Shown here: positions 31,304-39,908 of the stretch, piece after piece | Position numbering within the stretch: the stretch's first letter is position 1 | Layout of the letters: each line of letters starts with the position of its first letter | Virus record (IMG/VR): IMGVR_UViG_3300031787_000115 | Span: 1 to 62,585 of that record | Source of the DNA: a virus | Strand: one strand, 5' to 3' | DNA: 62,585 bases | Notes under the pieces: generated by a model | The model's database searches: none | Seen by the model: the letters and a program-made list of their open reading frames with translations, nothing else | What the model was told of the DNA's origin: nothing | Program-made: the position numbers and the translations under genes

Positions 31304-33994
31304 TCAGACTCCCGGCAGGGCCGCCGTGGGCGGCTGCACGTTGACGTTGACCAGCCACTCTTTGGTGGCCAGGGCGTCGAGGGAGTTGGCCAGCAGGCCC
31401 ATCTTCGTGCTGTTCTCCACTAGCGCCCCGGCATTGCGCACCGCCGCATCGGCGGCCTCCTTCTGGGCCCGGGCCAGCGCCAGCTGATTCTCCGCCTGCT
31501 GGAACTGCCGGGCGATGGCTGCCAGGCCAAACACCTGATCAGGGGTCTGGACCGGGGTTCCCTGCCGAATCAAGCCGCGATCAATCAGCGGTTGAATCTC
31601 AGCCCGCGCCAGTCGCAGCTGTTCGTTGACCAGTGCTGGGCTGAACACGTCCGCATTGCTGCGCACCACGTCGTTGAAGCTCCCCTGCGCATCGCGCAGC
31701 TGCTTCGCGGCATCAGTGGCGCCGTCCCGCAGGGCTCGGCCCACGTCCAGGCCGGCAACGGTCAGCTTCGCGGCGGCGGTCTCCGCATCGGTTCGGAACT
31801 TCGCCAGCTGATCGAGCGGGATTAGCTCCCCGCCGGCGCGACGATCCAGGGCATCCCGCAGGGCCCGGGCGGCACGCTCCGCATCTCGGGCGGCATCGCT
31901 GATGCCGGTGCCCAGGTCCCGCGTTTGTGCTGCCACGCGCCGCTGTGCCTCGCGCACCGCATCCGATGGCCGCAGCACGTCGATGGGGCTGCGGGCTCCG
32001 GTGATGGCATCGCTGCCCTGGCGGGCCAGGGATCGCAGGGTGTCGCCACGGGCGCGGAAGGTGTCGAGCACCTGGCGGGTGGTGGCGGCGGCTTCGCGGG
32101 TGGCCTTCTTCAGGTCCTCGCCCGCCTGCACGTACGCCAGCTCAACCTCACGGGCCGCCCTGGTCAGATTGCCTTCCAGCTGTGCAACGCGCGTGGCGCT
32201 CCGGCTACCCTCCAGGTTCGTGATGCCATTGCCCACGGGCTTGGCCATCTCGCGGTCCAGGTCCGCCTGGATCACCTTGACGGCACGGATCTTCTCCTCA
32301 ACGGCCAGCTTGTTCTCCAACTTCTGCCGCTCGACACCCTGCAGGGTGGCCAAGGTCTTGCTGGCCTCAATCCGCGAGCGGATGCCCTCTAGATCCAGGG
32401 CGTTCTTGGTGCGGATCTCTTGCAGGTCCGCAGCCTGCTTGGCAGCGTCCACTACTGGGTCCTCCTCCTGCTGCGGCGGCTTCGGTTTGACGGTCAGGCG
32501 GGGAGGCACAGGCGGGCCCTGCTGCGGCTGTGGCTTGCTGCCCCGGTCACGGATCTTTCCACCGATCACAAAGTCATAAGCAAGGCCCAGAGGGCCAAGG
32601 ATCTGCCTCAGGACCTGGTCCGATGCCAGGGGCGCCACCTTGCCGCCAAAGTCACCGATCTGCTTCAGGGGCAACAGTCCGATCAGCGTAGTGAGCCGGC
32701 TGATCACACCATCGATGTCTTCAATAAACGACTTAAAGTATGGCGAAACCACGCTCTCCAGTGTTGCTGCGAGGTTTGAAAAGCCGTTGCCGATCCGCTT
32801 CAACCCGCCTGCGATTGTACCGCTGTTGATGTCCATGGCCTTTGCTGCAGTACCTCCGGCTGTCGCCTGGTTTTCAAGGAACTGGTTTGTTTTCTTGAGC
32901 CCGTCGTTAATCGCTGGCTGCACAACTGCCTGGGCCTCTACCGACCCCAGCAACTGAAAGAGCCTGTCTGGCGTACCGCCGCCCTTCTGGCGAATCTCGT
33001 CCAGTAGCGCAACAAATCCCTTCGATCTGACAGCCGAAGCGCTGAAGTCAATTCCAAGTGATCGGGCTAGCCGGGATGCGTCGGCGGTTGGCTTGAGAAC
33101 ACTGGCGATAGCCTGTCGCAGGCCGGTAAATGTCTGCTGGACGGGAACGCTGTTATTCGTCGCATTGGCAATTAGAGCGTTCAGCTCCTCAATCGGGATT
33201 CCCGCGCCTGCTGCGACAGCGGCGATGTTACCGATCTCATTGACGTACTCCCGGACGGTGATCGTGCCGTCGTTTTGCGTCTGCACAAACTGGTCAACAA
33301 TCTTCCCGACGTCCTTGGTCGTCCTTCCATAGGCGTTCAGAACACCAGCTGCACCACGCGATACATCTTCAATGGTCGCGAATCCACCGACAGCACCGCG
33401 CACTGATGCGCGCAGGATTTCCACCTGCTCGGATGGCTTGGAGAATCCAGAGCTGGCAACATCATAAGCGGCTTTCAGGAGTTCAACCTGGCTGACGTTG
33501 TTGTTCAGCTCAACTGATAGGTTGCGGAGCCTGGACTTCAGGTCATCACTATCAACCCCCAGCGTGCGGACGGCCGCCGCCGCTTGATCGAGCTCTTTGA
33601 TCTGGGTGCCAACGTAGCTCGCAACTCCCAGGGTGGATGTCGCAACCCCGAGAGCACCTAACGCACTGGTCAGGGCCCCGTAGCCGGCCGCGAGCTGAAG
33701 CGCGGAAGATCCCGCGACGCTCAGCGCTTGGCCCTGTGCCGCCGTGGCGGCCGTGCTCGCTACCGTGGCAGCCCGGTAGGACTCAACGCCTCGTAGCAGT
33801 TCTGGCGGGATCGGCGGTGGCAGGGGAGGGCGAGCCGCCGACGGCTGCCGCTGCGCCTGGCTCGCCTGCTCGAACGCCTGCCGCACGATCGCCGCTGTGC
33901 GTTGCGCTTCCGTCTGCACCGCCAGCAGGCCCGCACGCAGCTGGGTGTCATCCACCGACACCGTCAACACCGCTGCGCCGAGCGCTTCCGCCAC
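31304..33994 (-). CDS. Tape measure protein
   Basis: An 896-residue protein with a TP901-type tape-measure core (about 90-350: DSDDLKSRLRNLSVELNNNV, GVLNAYGRTTKDVGKIVDQF, GTITVREYVNEIGNIAAVAA), one hydrophobic stretch and a long helical, Ala/Arg-rich C-terminal half. It sets tail length and is ejected with DNA. It starts at GTG. The core (about 32560-33640) has clearly lower G+C than both flanks. Confidence 0.88.
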   Translation of the reverse strand: MAEALGAAVLTVSVDDTQLRAGLLAVQTEAQRTAAIVRQAFEQASQAQRQPSAARPPLPPPIPPELLRGVESYRAATVASTAATAAQGQALSVAGSSALQLAAGYGALTSALGALGVATSTLGVASYVGTQIKELDQAAAAVRTLGVDSDDLKSRLRNLSVELNNNVSQVELLKAAYDVASSGFSKPSEQVEILRASVRGAVGGFATIEDVSRGAAGVLNAYGRTTKDVGKIVDQFVQTQNDGTITVREYVNEIGNIAAVAAGAGIPIEELNALIANATNNSVPVQQTFTGLRQAIASVLKPTADASRLARSLGIDFSASAVRSKGFVALLDEIRQKGGGTPDRLFQLLGSVEAQAVVQPAINDGLKKTNQFLENQATAGGTAAKAMDINSGTIAGGLKRIGNGFSNLAATLESVVSPYFKSFIEDIDGVISRLTTLIGLLPLKQIGDFGGKVAPLASDQVLRQILGPLGLAYDFVIGGKIRDRGSKPQPQQGPPVPPRLTVKPKPPQQEEDPVVDAAKQAADLQEIRTKNALDLEGIRSRIEASKTLATLQGVERQKLENKLAVEEKIRAVKVIQADLDREMAKPVGNGITNLEGSRSATRVAQLEGNLTRAAREVELAYVQAGEDLKKATREAAATTRQVLDTFRARGDTLRSLARQGSDAITGARSPIDVLRPSDAVREAQRRVAAQTRDLGTGISDAARDAERAARALRDALDRRAGGELIPLDQLAKFRTDAETAAAKLTVAGLDVGRALRDGATDAAKQLRDAQGSFNDVVRSNADVFSPALVNEQLRLARAEIQPLIDRGLIRQGTPVQTPDQVFGLAAIARQFQQAENQLALARAQKEAADAAVRNAGALVENSTKMGLLANSLDALATKEWLVNVNVQPPTAALPGV

Positions 33995-34011
33995 CGTGCC
34001 TCTGCCTGTGT

Positions 34012-34023
34012 CTCAGCTTGCCG
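34012..34023 (-). promoter_or_regulatory. Start-associated element variant CGGCAAGCTGAG
   Basis: A diverged copy of the element 17 nt before the tape measure GTG. A plus-strand copy lies 5 bases away at 34029, so the two divergent genes each have one. Confidence 0.5.
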
Positions 34024-34028
34024 TCAGG

Positions 34029-34042
34029 CGGCAACCTCAGGC
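34029..34042 (+). promoter_or_regulatory. Start-associated element CGGCAACCTCAGGC
   Basis: This perfect copy abuts the ATG at 34043, so it cannot be a promoter with a normal leader for this gene. Confidence 0.65.
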
Positions 34043-34441
34043 ATGGCTTCCGCTCTCGCCCCCTTCGCCAACGCCTCCGCCGTGTTCACGGTGGCGACCA
34101 CTGGCACCACCACCGACGCCAGGACCGGCAACGTGGTGCCCAACACTGCCACGCTGACGGTCAGCCTCTACCTGCGGCAGGGCGCCACCGATCCGACCAG
34201 CGACTTCCCCGGGGTGGACACCGACGTTGAGCAGTTCGAGGGGTACGCGGTGAGCCCCCAGGCCCTCGATGCGCGCATCATCCCCGGCACCACCGGAACG
34301 CTCACCTTCGCCGGCCAGGCCCCGGCCCGCTGCGAGGTGGTAAACGCTCGCTATCCCTTCGGCGCCACCGGCTTCATTGGTGCCACCGTTCAGGGCGTAC
34401 TGGGTGACAAGATCCGCCTGCAGCGGTTCGTCAACGGCTGA
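34043..34441 (+). CDS. Head-tail connector-type protein
   Basis: A 132-residue beta protein (LTVSLYLRQGATDPTSDFPG, then FGATGFIGATVQGVLGDKIR) on the plus strand inside the leftward virion region. With the next gene it may form a neck module. The family is uncertain. Confidence 0.55.
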   Translation: MASALAPFANASAVFTVATTGTTTDARTGNVVPNTATLTVSLYLRQGATDPTSDFPGVDTDVEQFEGYAVSPQALDARIIPGTTGTLTFAGQAPARCEVVNARYPFGATGFIGATVQGVLGDKIRLQRFVNG

Positions 34442-34875
34442 TGATCCGCCTGACGGCCACCGTGCGTATCACCGGCTGGCGGGGCCGCCAGTTGGAGCAG
34501 CGCATCCCGCGCATCCTCACGGCCTACGGACAGACACTCGGCACCCAGCTGCGGGAGGAGATCAACACCGCGCAGTTCAGCTGGCCGCGAGCCACCAGGC
34601 GCAGCAGGGGTCAGACCGTCACCAGTCCACGCGACATCGTGGACACCGGTGAGTTTCTGCGCAGCCAGACCCTGACCACCGCCGGTATCAACCGGCTGGC
34701 CTTCACGTGGAATCCGGTCAGCCCCGGCGGCTTCCCCTACGCCAGGCCGATCTTCACCGGCTACACCACCAACCGCGGCACCGTGGTCCCAGGCCGGGAT
34801 TGGATGACACCAGCGCTGCAGCACCAGCCGATGGCGCGGTTCTTTGCGGAGCAGTGGGCAGCACTGGGGCGTTGA
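34441..34875 (+). CDS. Neck/tail completion protein (HK97 gp10-like)
   Basis: A 144-residue protein. The N-terminal helix RQLEQRIPRILTAYGQTLGT followed by a beta domain (TGEFLRSQTLTTAGINRLAF) and an ending RDWMTPALQHQPMARFFAEQ resembles HK97 gp10-type proteins. The start shares a base with the previous stop. Confidence 0.6.
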   Translation: MIRLTATVRITGWRGRQLEQRIPRILTAYGQTLGTQLREEINTAQFSWPRATRRSRGQTVTSPRDIVDTGEFLRSQTLTTAGINRLAFTWNPVSPGGFPYARPIFTGYTTNRGTVVPGRDWMTPALQHQPMARFFAEQWAALGR

Positions 34876-34881
34876 CAGCAG

Positions 34882-34907
34882 AAAGGGCGGACCGAAGCCC
34901 GCCCCTT
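34882..34907. terminator. Bidirectional terminator between convergent genes
   Basis: GGGCGG (34885-34890) pairs with CCGCCC (34899-34904) around a short loop, with AAA on the left and CTT on the right. Confidence 0.65.
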
Positions 34908-34924
34908 CACGATCCCGGCAGGGA

Positions 34925-35401
34925 TCAGTCGGTTTCAGCGGTCCAGGTGTAGGCGCCGTAGCCGCTGAGGGTGAAGGTCACCTTGCTGACATCACCGGCC
35001 TGGATCTGTTCGCTGAAGTCGGTGACGAATGCCACTCCGGCATGGATCTCCGGGTTGCCGCTGGGATCCATCTCGGGGCTTTCGCGATACCACTGCACCG
35101 TCACGCCGGTAGCGGCATCCTTGGCGGCGGCCTTGAGGATCTTGTAGCCGGCATCCCGCAGGTCCAGGTTCATCTCCATCGGGATGGAGTAGCTCTGACC
35201 GGTCACCAGCGATGCGCTGAAGCCCTGGGGGGAGCCGTAGTCGCGAACTTCGGTGGTCTGGGACTGGGACTGGATGCCGGCATTCGTCAGGCTCAGCACC
35301 TCGGTCATGGTGCTGGAGCCGCTGGGTGCGGTCGAGGAGGTCGTCCCGGCCTTCACCCAGAATCGGTAGTTGAGTGCGTTGAAGAATGCGCCGGTAGCCA
35401 T
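34925..35401 (-). CDS. Major tail tube protein
   Basis: A 158-residue protein with a beta-sandwich pattern: FNALNYRFWVKAGTTSSTAP at the start, GQSYSIPMEMNLDLRDAGYK in the middle, and ending VAFVTDFSEQIQAGDVSKVT then FTLSGYGAYTW. It lies just before the tape measure block as in other siphophages. A CGGAAACCTGAGGG element precedes the ATG. Confidence 0.72.
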   Translation of the reverse strand: MATGAFFNALNYRFWVKAGTTSSTAPSGSSTMTEVLSLTNAGIQSQSQTTEVRDYGSPQGFSASLVTGQSYSIPMEMNLDLRDAGYKILKAAAKDAATGVTVQWYRESPEMDPSGNPEIHAGVAFVTDFSEQIQAGDVSKVTFTLSGYGAYTWTAETD

Positions 35402-35420
35402 GGGTCCCGAGGGGGTTTGC

Positions 35421-35436
35421 CCTCAGGTTTCCGGCC
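35421..35436 (-). promoter_or_regulatory. Start-associated element CGGAAACCTGAGG
   Basis: A perfect copy 19 nt before the tail tube ATG at 35401. Confidence 0.6.
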
Positions 35437-35438
35437 GA

Positions 35439-35930
35439 TCAAGAGCGGATGATCCGCGCGCCGCTGTGGCCCCCATCGAAGCCGACGGCGGTGAGCACCT
35501 GCCCCTTGAGCTCATTGACGCGAGCGGCCAGCACGGCGCCCTCAGTGGCGGCACCACCAGCGCCGGAGCGGTAGCGCACGCGCAGCAGGTTGGTGTCCCA
35601 CTCCACCACGTCGGCCCGCTTGAGCTGCTGGTCACGGGTGGGGGTGGTGCCAGGGACCGGGCCCTCGTACTCCTCGGCGTTCCCCAGGTGCGCGGTGCCG
35701 CTGGCCACCTTGTCGGCCCAGATGCTTTCCAGGTCCTCGATCTCGTCAATCCAGCGCTTGACCTTGGCGACAGCGGCAGGTGACGCCTCGGCCATGAGGT
35801 TCATGGCGACCGTCAGCCGGTGCAGGTTCACCTCCGTGGCCGGAGCGTCCGCATAGGAGCGGATGGCATCCCGGTCATCGATCGGTGTGGTCCGCCAGAG
35901 GGCGTTGAGCGTGGGGAGGGGCAGCGCCAT
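35439..35930 (-). CDS. Head-tail connector
   Basis: A 163-residue, mainly helical protein (NLHRLTVAMNLMAEASPAAV, AKVKRWIDEIEDLESIWADK) of the size and composition of head-tail adaptor proteins. A CGGCAACCTGAGGC element precedes it. The assignment rests mostly on position. Confidence 0.55.
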   Translation of the reverse strand: MALPLPTLNALWRTTPIDDRDAIRSYADAPATEVNLHRLTVAMNLMAEASPAAVAKVKRWIDEIEDLESIWADKVASGTAHLGNAEEYEGPVPGTTPTRDQQLKRADVVEWDTNLLRVRYRSGAGGAATEGAVLAARVNELKGQVLTAVGFDGGHSGARIIRS

Positions 35931-35946
35931 GGCGTGGGGGGTCGTG

Positions 35947-35960
35947 CCTCAGGTTGCCGC
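35947..35960 (-). promoter_or_regulatory. Start-associated element CGGCAACCTGAGG
   Basis: A perfect copy 16 nt before the ATG at 35930. Confidence 0.6.
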
Positions 35961-35961
35961 G

Positions 35962-36030
35962 TCAGCCCTTCCCCTTGCCGCCCTTCCCCTTGCCCTTCGG
36001 CTTGGGCTTGCTGTGGTTGCCGCCGTTCAT
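35962..36030 (-). CDS. 22-residue Lys/Gly-rich mini-protein
   Basis: The frame starts MNGGNHSKPKPKGKGKGG and ends after four more residues. It has its own CGGCAACCTCA element 21 nt upstream, like full-size neighbours, so it is probably translated. A basic peptide of this kind could accompany packaged DNA. It is easily missed because of its length. Confidence 0.5.
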   Translation of the reverse strand: MNGGNHSKPKPKGKGKGGKGKG

Positions 36031-36063
36031 CGCAGGGGTGCAGGGGTTGAGTGAGGTTGCCGC

Positions 36064-36255
36064 TCAAACCCCGCTCAGCCAGTGCTTGGCCCTCGGCGGG
36101 ATCGTCCCCGCCAGCGTCCGGGCCACATGCTCGGCCTCCCTGGCCTCGAGCGTGGTCGCCGCATGGCGCAGGGCCTGGCGGGTCGCTTCGGGGTCGCGCT
36201 GATCGACGGTCACCTGCAGCAACAGGAAGGCGTGCAGGTCAGGGGGCAGGGGCAT
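36064..36255 (-). CDS. Small helical protein
   Basis: A 63-residue helical protein (DPEATRQALRHAATTLEARE). It lies 3 bases downstream of the head morphogenesis gene. The family is not recognised. Confidence 0.65.
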   Translation of the reverse strand: MPLPPDLHAFLLLQVTVDQRDPEATRQALRHAATTLEAREAEHVARTLAGTIPPRAKHWLSGV

Positions 36256-36258
36256 GGA

Positions 36259-37428
36259 TCAGGTGCTGGGTTGCTGCCGGTTGGCATTGCGAGCGGCTTG
36301 GCGCACGGCGGTGGTCAGATCAACGCCACCAGGGCCGTCGAGGGTGACCACCGGCTGCGCCGTCCGTGTCGTGCCAGGGGTGCGCCAGCGCTCATTCGCG
36401 GTGGGTGTCGCTGCAGCCCGCAGCAGCTCCGGCCGCACCTCGGTGGTGCTGCGGCCCCGGCTGGCGGCGTACTCGCGCCAGACGCGGGTCTGGGACTGGC
36501 GCCAGAAGGTGCCGTTGAGGGCGCGTTCGCGGGCGTCCGCGTCGGGGTTCTCCACGTCATCGGTGGCCAGCGGTTGCAACTGGCACCGGCAACGACGGTG
36601 CGCCGGCAGGCTCACCTGGTCGAGCCGGTAGATCCGTCCATGCCTGGCGACACAGTAGGCACAGGTCCGCTCGTCGCGGGTGGCGATCCAGCGGGCGTAC
36701 TGGTAGCCAGCGGCCCGGGCCAGGGTCTGCGTCGCCTGCTGCGCAGCTTGCTGCAGGTTGGTGCGGAGGTTGACGATCACCCGCTGCACCACCCCGGTCT
36801 GTGGCCGGCGGGCTTGGGGGCTGCGCCGGGCTCCAGCAGCAGGACGGCCACCAGCCCCCGGCCGTGGGGCCTGCGGAGCTGTGATGCCCACCAGCGCCCG
36901 CCGGGCCTCCTGCTCGAGCCGTCGGGTGCCCCAGCCCTGGGCAGCGGCATTGCTGGCCAGCACCACCAGCTGATCGCGGAAGGTCACGGCCTCTGATCGC
37001 ATCGCCACCACCGCAGCAGCCAGCAGGGCGCCGACGATCACCGGATCAGGCCCGGCGAACGGTGGCGGTGGTGTGGCGGGATCCTCGGCCCGTTGCTGCT
37101 GCTCAGCCGCCTTGGCCCCGGCGGTGATCGCCGCCTCCAGGTGCCGCCGGTAGCTGGTCTCCCAGGCCTGCAGCTCCCCATCGGTCAGGAACCGCTGGGC
37201 GGCGCGGATCACCTCCTGGTACCGGGCGGTCAGCTCAGCAGGGCTGACGCTGCTGGGGGCAGCCGCAGCCTCCTGGTAGCGCACGAACGCCCGGCGCAGC
37301 TGGTCCAGGACAGCGACGAGGGCGAGCCGGAGGGTGGTGTTCGCCTCCTTCTCGGCGCGGTCCTCGATCGCGGCCAGGGCATCGGCCGAATCCTCCGCCA
37401 GCTCCAGGGCCAGGGCGCCATCGGCCAC
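36259..37428 (-). CDS. Head morphogenesis protein (Mu gpF-like)
   Basis: A 389-residue protein with a helical N-terminal half and the characteristic minor-head motif ARWIATRDERTCAYCVARHG, continuing to LPAHRRCRCQLQP (about 235-275), whose Cys/His residues probably bind metal. Such proteins are needed early in head assembly. GTG start. Ala/Gln-rich linkers surround the core. Confidence 0.8.
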   Translation of the reverse strand: MADGALALELAEDSADALAAIEDRAEKEANTTLRLALVAVLDQLRRAFVRYQEAAAAPSSVSPAELTARYQEVIRAAQRFLTDGELQAWETSYRRHLEAAITAGAKAAEQQQRAEDPATPPPPFAGPDPVIVGALLAAAVVAMRSEAVTFRDQLVVLASNAAAQGWGTRRLEQEARRALVGITAPQAPRPGAGGRPAAGARRSPQARRPQTGVVQRVIVNLRTNLQQAAQQATQTLARAAGYQYARWIATRDERTCAYCVARHGRIYRLDQVSLPAHRRCRCQLQPLATDDVENPDADARERALNGTFWRQSQTRVWREYAASRGRSTTEVRPELLRAAATPTANERWRTPGTTRTAQPVVTLDGPGGVDLTTAVRQAARNANRQQPST

Positions 37429-37431
37429 GGA

Positions 37432-37731
37432 TCAACCCTCGTCCGTGTCGTCATCCACGGCGTAGGACACAGCCAGCGGGCCATCCCCGCTCAGCAGCTC
37501 CCCGTCGATCTCCTCGCCCTCGTCCAGCTCGTCATCGGAGACGTCGAAGGCCGTCGAGGTCAGCACATGGGCGGCGGTGTGCAGGGCGCCGATCAGGCCG
37601 ATCAGCGGCAGGTCCGCGTTCTCGGCGCACAGGTCGAGGATCGCCTGCTGGAAGTCCAGCAGATCACCCTGGGAGCAGACGGCATCGTCCTCCTCGCCGT
37701 ACTCCTCCAGCAGTTCGGTCGGATCAGCCAT
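37432..37731 (-). CDS. Small acidic head-associated protein
   Basis: A 99-residue, very acidic protein (FDVSDDELDEGEEIDGELLS). Position before the head morphogenesis gene suggests a head role, possibly balancing the very basic proteins encoded upstream. The family is not recognised. Confidence 0.65.
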   Translation of the reverse strand: MADPTELLEEYGEEDDAVCSQGDLLDFQQAILDLCAENADLPLIGLIGALHTAAHVLTSTAFDVSDDELDEGEEIDGELLSGDGPLAVSYAVDDDTDEG

Positions 37732-37891
37732 CGGTGCGCTCCGCAGGGGTGAGGGTGCGGTCGATCACGGTGCGGAAGGTGCCATCAGGCCGGCGAGCGA
37801 TCACCCGCTGAACGCGGGGCTCACCGGCCTGGGGCTGGAGCAGGCGACCGACGGCGGTCACCGCCTGCCGGTAGGTGGGTGTGTTGGTCAT
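37724..37891 (-). CDS. 55-residue hypothetical protein
   Basis: The frame begins MTNTPTYRQAVTAVGRLLQP and ends with a beta-like segment TFRTVIDRTLTPAERTDG. It overlaps the next gene by 8 bases and has an upstream element variant (GGAAAGCTGGGG). It fills what would otherwise be a gap. Confidence 0.6.
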   Translation of the reverse strand: MTNTPTYRQAVTAVGRLLQPQAGEPRVQRVIARRPDGTFRTVIDRTLTPAERTDG

Positions 37892-37929
37892 GGGGTGCTG
37901 TGGTGCGCCCCAGCTTTCCGCCCTGGGGC

Positions 37930-38478
37930 TCAGCGACCCCGGCGGCGCTCCATCGCAGCCTTACTGCGGCGTGCGCCGGCGGCACTGCGGTTCTCCTCTG
38001 CAGTGCGGAAGGCACCCGATCGACGGCTGCGGCCGCTCAGCTCCTTGTAACGGGCCTTCGCCGGGTTGGCCGGTGCCTTGTCGGTGCGGGCCGGCTTGTT
38101 GCCCTTCTGGGCGGCGCGGCTAGTGGCGGCCTGGGACTTCTTGATCGCTCCGCTGGTGGCCGAGCGCTGAGCCGTGGTCATGCGACCACCCCGGCCCACG
38201 GTATTGGCGCGGGCGGGTCCGCTGATGCTGCCAGCGGCCCGCAGCCCTCCAGCTCGCTGCTGCGCGCCCTTCCCGCCAGTGAAACCCTTGGCCTTGACGC
38301 GACCACCCAGGCCGGTCGTGCCGGCGGCCTTCAGCTGAGCGGCGCGCGCGGTGTTGGCGGCACGGGTGCTGGCTGCCTTGCCGCCGCCGGACTTCCCTCC
38401 ACTGGATCGGCCGCCGCCGCCTCCACCACCACCGGATGAGAATCTGCCGCGGGAGTCGCGGGCGTACCGCCGTGCCAT
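37930..38478 (-). CDS. RDARGRF-tagged basic protein 2
   Basis: A 182-residue protein starting MARRYARDSRGRFSSGGGGG, then a Gly/Ser/Ala/Lys/Arg low-complexity body. It is strongly basic with almost no hydrophobic core, so probably disordered and DNA- or shell-associated. It has its own CGGAAACCTGGC element 22 nt before the ATG. Confidence 0.72.
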   Translation of the reverse strand: MARRYARDSRGRFSSGGGGGGGGRSSGGKSGGGKAASTRAANTARAAQLKAAGTTGLGGRVKAKGFTGGKGAQQRAGGLRAAGSISGPARANTVGRGGRMTTAQRSATSGAIKKSQAATSRAAQKGNKPARTDKAPANPAKARYKELSGRSRRSGAFRTAEENRSAAGARRSKAAMERRRGR

Positions 38479-38500
38479 GAGTCAGACCTGATGCCGTTAG

Positions 38501-38515
38501 GCCAGGTTTCCGCTC
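38501..38515 (-). promoter_or_regulatory. Start-associated element CGGAAACCTGGC
   Basis: The element precedes the ATG at 38478. Confidence 0.55.
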
Positions 38516-39644
38516 AGCGCTTGCGCCGCTTGCCAGGCCCCAGCCGTGGCTTGCTGCTGGCCAGCCTCGGGCGGCTGCCGCTGCCCTGCAGGGTGCCAGC
38601 CGGCCCGTCCCGGGTGATCGCGGCGATGTCGCGCAGGCGGCGGGCATCAGCCTGGGCCAGGGACCGCAGGCCCTCGCGCAGGGCCGTGGACACCTTGCCG
38701 GAGCGTGCGCCGGACTGCCCACCCGGGGGCGGCGGCAGGGTCTTGGCTCGCGAGGCGGTGGGGCTGGGGATCTTGATGCCGAAGTCCCGCTCGAGCTCGC
38801 GGTAGAAGCGGGCATCCGACTGGGCCAGGGCGCGGAGGTTGCCCCGCAGCACCTCGCTGATCTTCGGCGGGCGGGCACCTTCACCCGGGCGGCCCATCAC
38901 GGTGGTGGGTGACACCTCCGGCCCAGCCTTGCGGCCCTTGCCCCGCACCAACCTCCCCGCCGGGCTCTGCCCCAGCCGCTGACGGTTGGCCCGCTGTGCC
39001 CCGGCGGCATCGCGGTTGGCGCGGGTCAGTCCCCGGGCGGCGCTGGGGTTGAGGCCAGCGGCAGCAGCGCCACGGGCATCGCGCAGGCGACCCCGGGCCG
39101 CGAGTGTCCCGCGCTCGGGACGGGTCGGCCGTGCCGCGGCGGGAGTGGCGGCCGTGCGCCCCTTGCCCCGCTGGAAGCGACCCTGCACGCTCTGCCCCAG
39201 GCTCACCCGCTCGCGCTTGATCGCCATGCCGGTGTAGCGGCTCGCCCGGGTCACCGCACCCCGCTGTGACGGCGTGTCGTTCTCGCGGAGCTTGGCGCGG
39301 GATCGCCGCAGGCTGGAGCGGGCGGCCAGGGTGCCACCGCCGGTGGTGAGGGGTTCGCTGCGGGGCTTGCGGGCCTGCTCGCGGACCTTCACGGGATCAG
39401 GCCTCTGAGACGTGCGCCCCAGGTAGTTTTTGCGGCGTGCAGCAGCAGCAGCGCGGCCACCGGATGGGGTCTTGGGCACCACGCCAGGCAGCCGGCCGCC
39501 GGTGGGTGCCGCCTTGATCGTGGCCCCGCCACCGGCGCGGGATCGGCCGCCGGACATCAGCCGGGCGCCACGGCCACCGGTCTGGCCACTGAAGCCACCG
39601 GACGCGAACCGTCCGCGTGCGTCGCGGGTGTAGCGCCTTGCCAT
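38514..39644 (-). CDS. RDARGRF-tagged basic protein 3
   Basis: A 376-residue, very basic protein. The tag MARRYTRDARGRFASGG continues as FSGQTGGRGARLMSGG, nearly the same as in the plus-strand protein at 41111-41797 for about 50 residues, after which they diverge. Two C-terminal segments resemble each other (LRGNLRALAQSDARFYREL and LREGLRSLAQADARRLRDI), an internal duplication. Location between portal and head morphogenesis genes suggests a head role. Confidence 0.72.
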   Translation of the reverse strand: MARRYTRDARGRFASGGFSGQTGGRGARLMSGGRSRAGGGATIKAAPTGGRLPGVVPKTPSGGRAAAAARRKNYLGRTSQRPDPVKVREQARKPRSEPLTTGGGTLAARSSLRRSRAKLRENDTPSQRGAVTRASRYTGMAIKRERVSLGQSVQGRFQRGKGRTAATPAAARPTRPERGTLAARGRLRDARGAAAAGLNPSAARGLTRANRDAAGAQRANRQRLGQSPAGRLVRGKGRKAGPEVSPTTVMGRPGEGARPPKISEVLRGNLRALAQSDARFYRELERDFGIKIPSPTASRAKTLPPPPGGQSGARSGKVSTALREGLRSLAQADARRLRDIAAITRDGPAGTLQGSGSRPRLASSKPRLGPGKRRKR

Positions 39645-39662
39645 TGCCTGTGCCGTGCCTGT

Positions 39663-39680
39663 GCCTCAGGTTTCCGGCGG
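39663..39680 (-). promoter_or_regulatory. Start-associated element CGGAAACCTGAGGC
   Basis: A perfect minus-strand copy 18 nt before the ATG at 39644. It partly overlaps a plus-strand copy at 39678-39691. Confidence 0.6.
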
Positions 39681-39709
39681 CAACCTGTCGCAACCCTCGC
39701 GCTCCTGCG

Positions 39710-39799
39710 ATGTCCTGCCGTCAATGCGAGCGCTGCGGCGCACGGTGGATCAACGGCCTGCACTACTGGGCCACCGGATGGAGCAGGTTTCGCCGTTGA
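39710..39799 (+). pseudogene. Truncated copy of the zinc-binding gene at 41911
   Basis: The 29-residue frame MSCRQCERCGARWINGLHYW-ATG matches the first 23 residues of the 86-residue protein at 41911-42171 and then ends early. The upstream CGGCAACCTGTCGCAACC leader is also shared. It is a partial duplication with a lost 3' end. Confidence 0.7.
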
Positions 39800-39860
39800 C
39801 GGTGGCCTCGACGAGTTCGGTCTGCCGCTTGGGTGCGACGACGAAGGGGAGGTTTGGCAC
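39750..39860 (-). CDS. 36-residue frame, possible chaperone N-terminal remnant
   Basis: A GTG-started frame VPNLPFVVAPKRQTELVEAT preceded by a CGGAAACCTAGACC element (39881-39897). Its start resembles the N-terminus of the tail chaperone at 25419 (LPFLTPPAALR). It is antisense to the pseudogene. It is either a small gene or a decayed fragment. Confidence 0.35.
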   Translation of the reverse strand: MPNLPFVVAPKRQTELVEATVNGETCSIRWPSSAGR

Positions 39861-39908
39861 GGGGCCGGTGGTGGGGGTGGTCTAGGTTTCCGGCTGGGGG
39901 GGGGTGGG

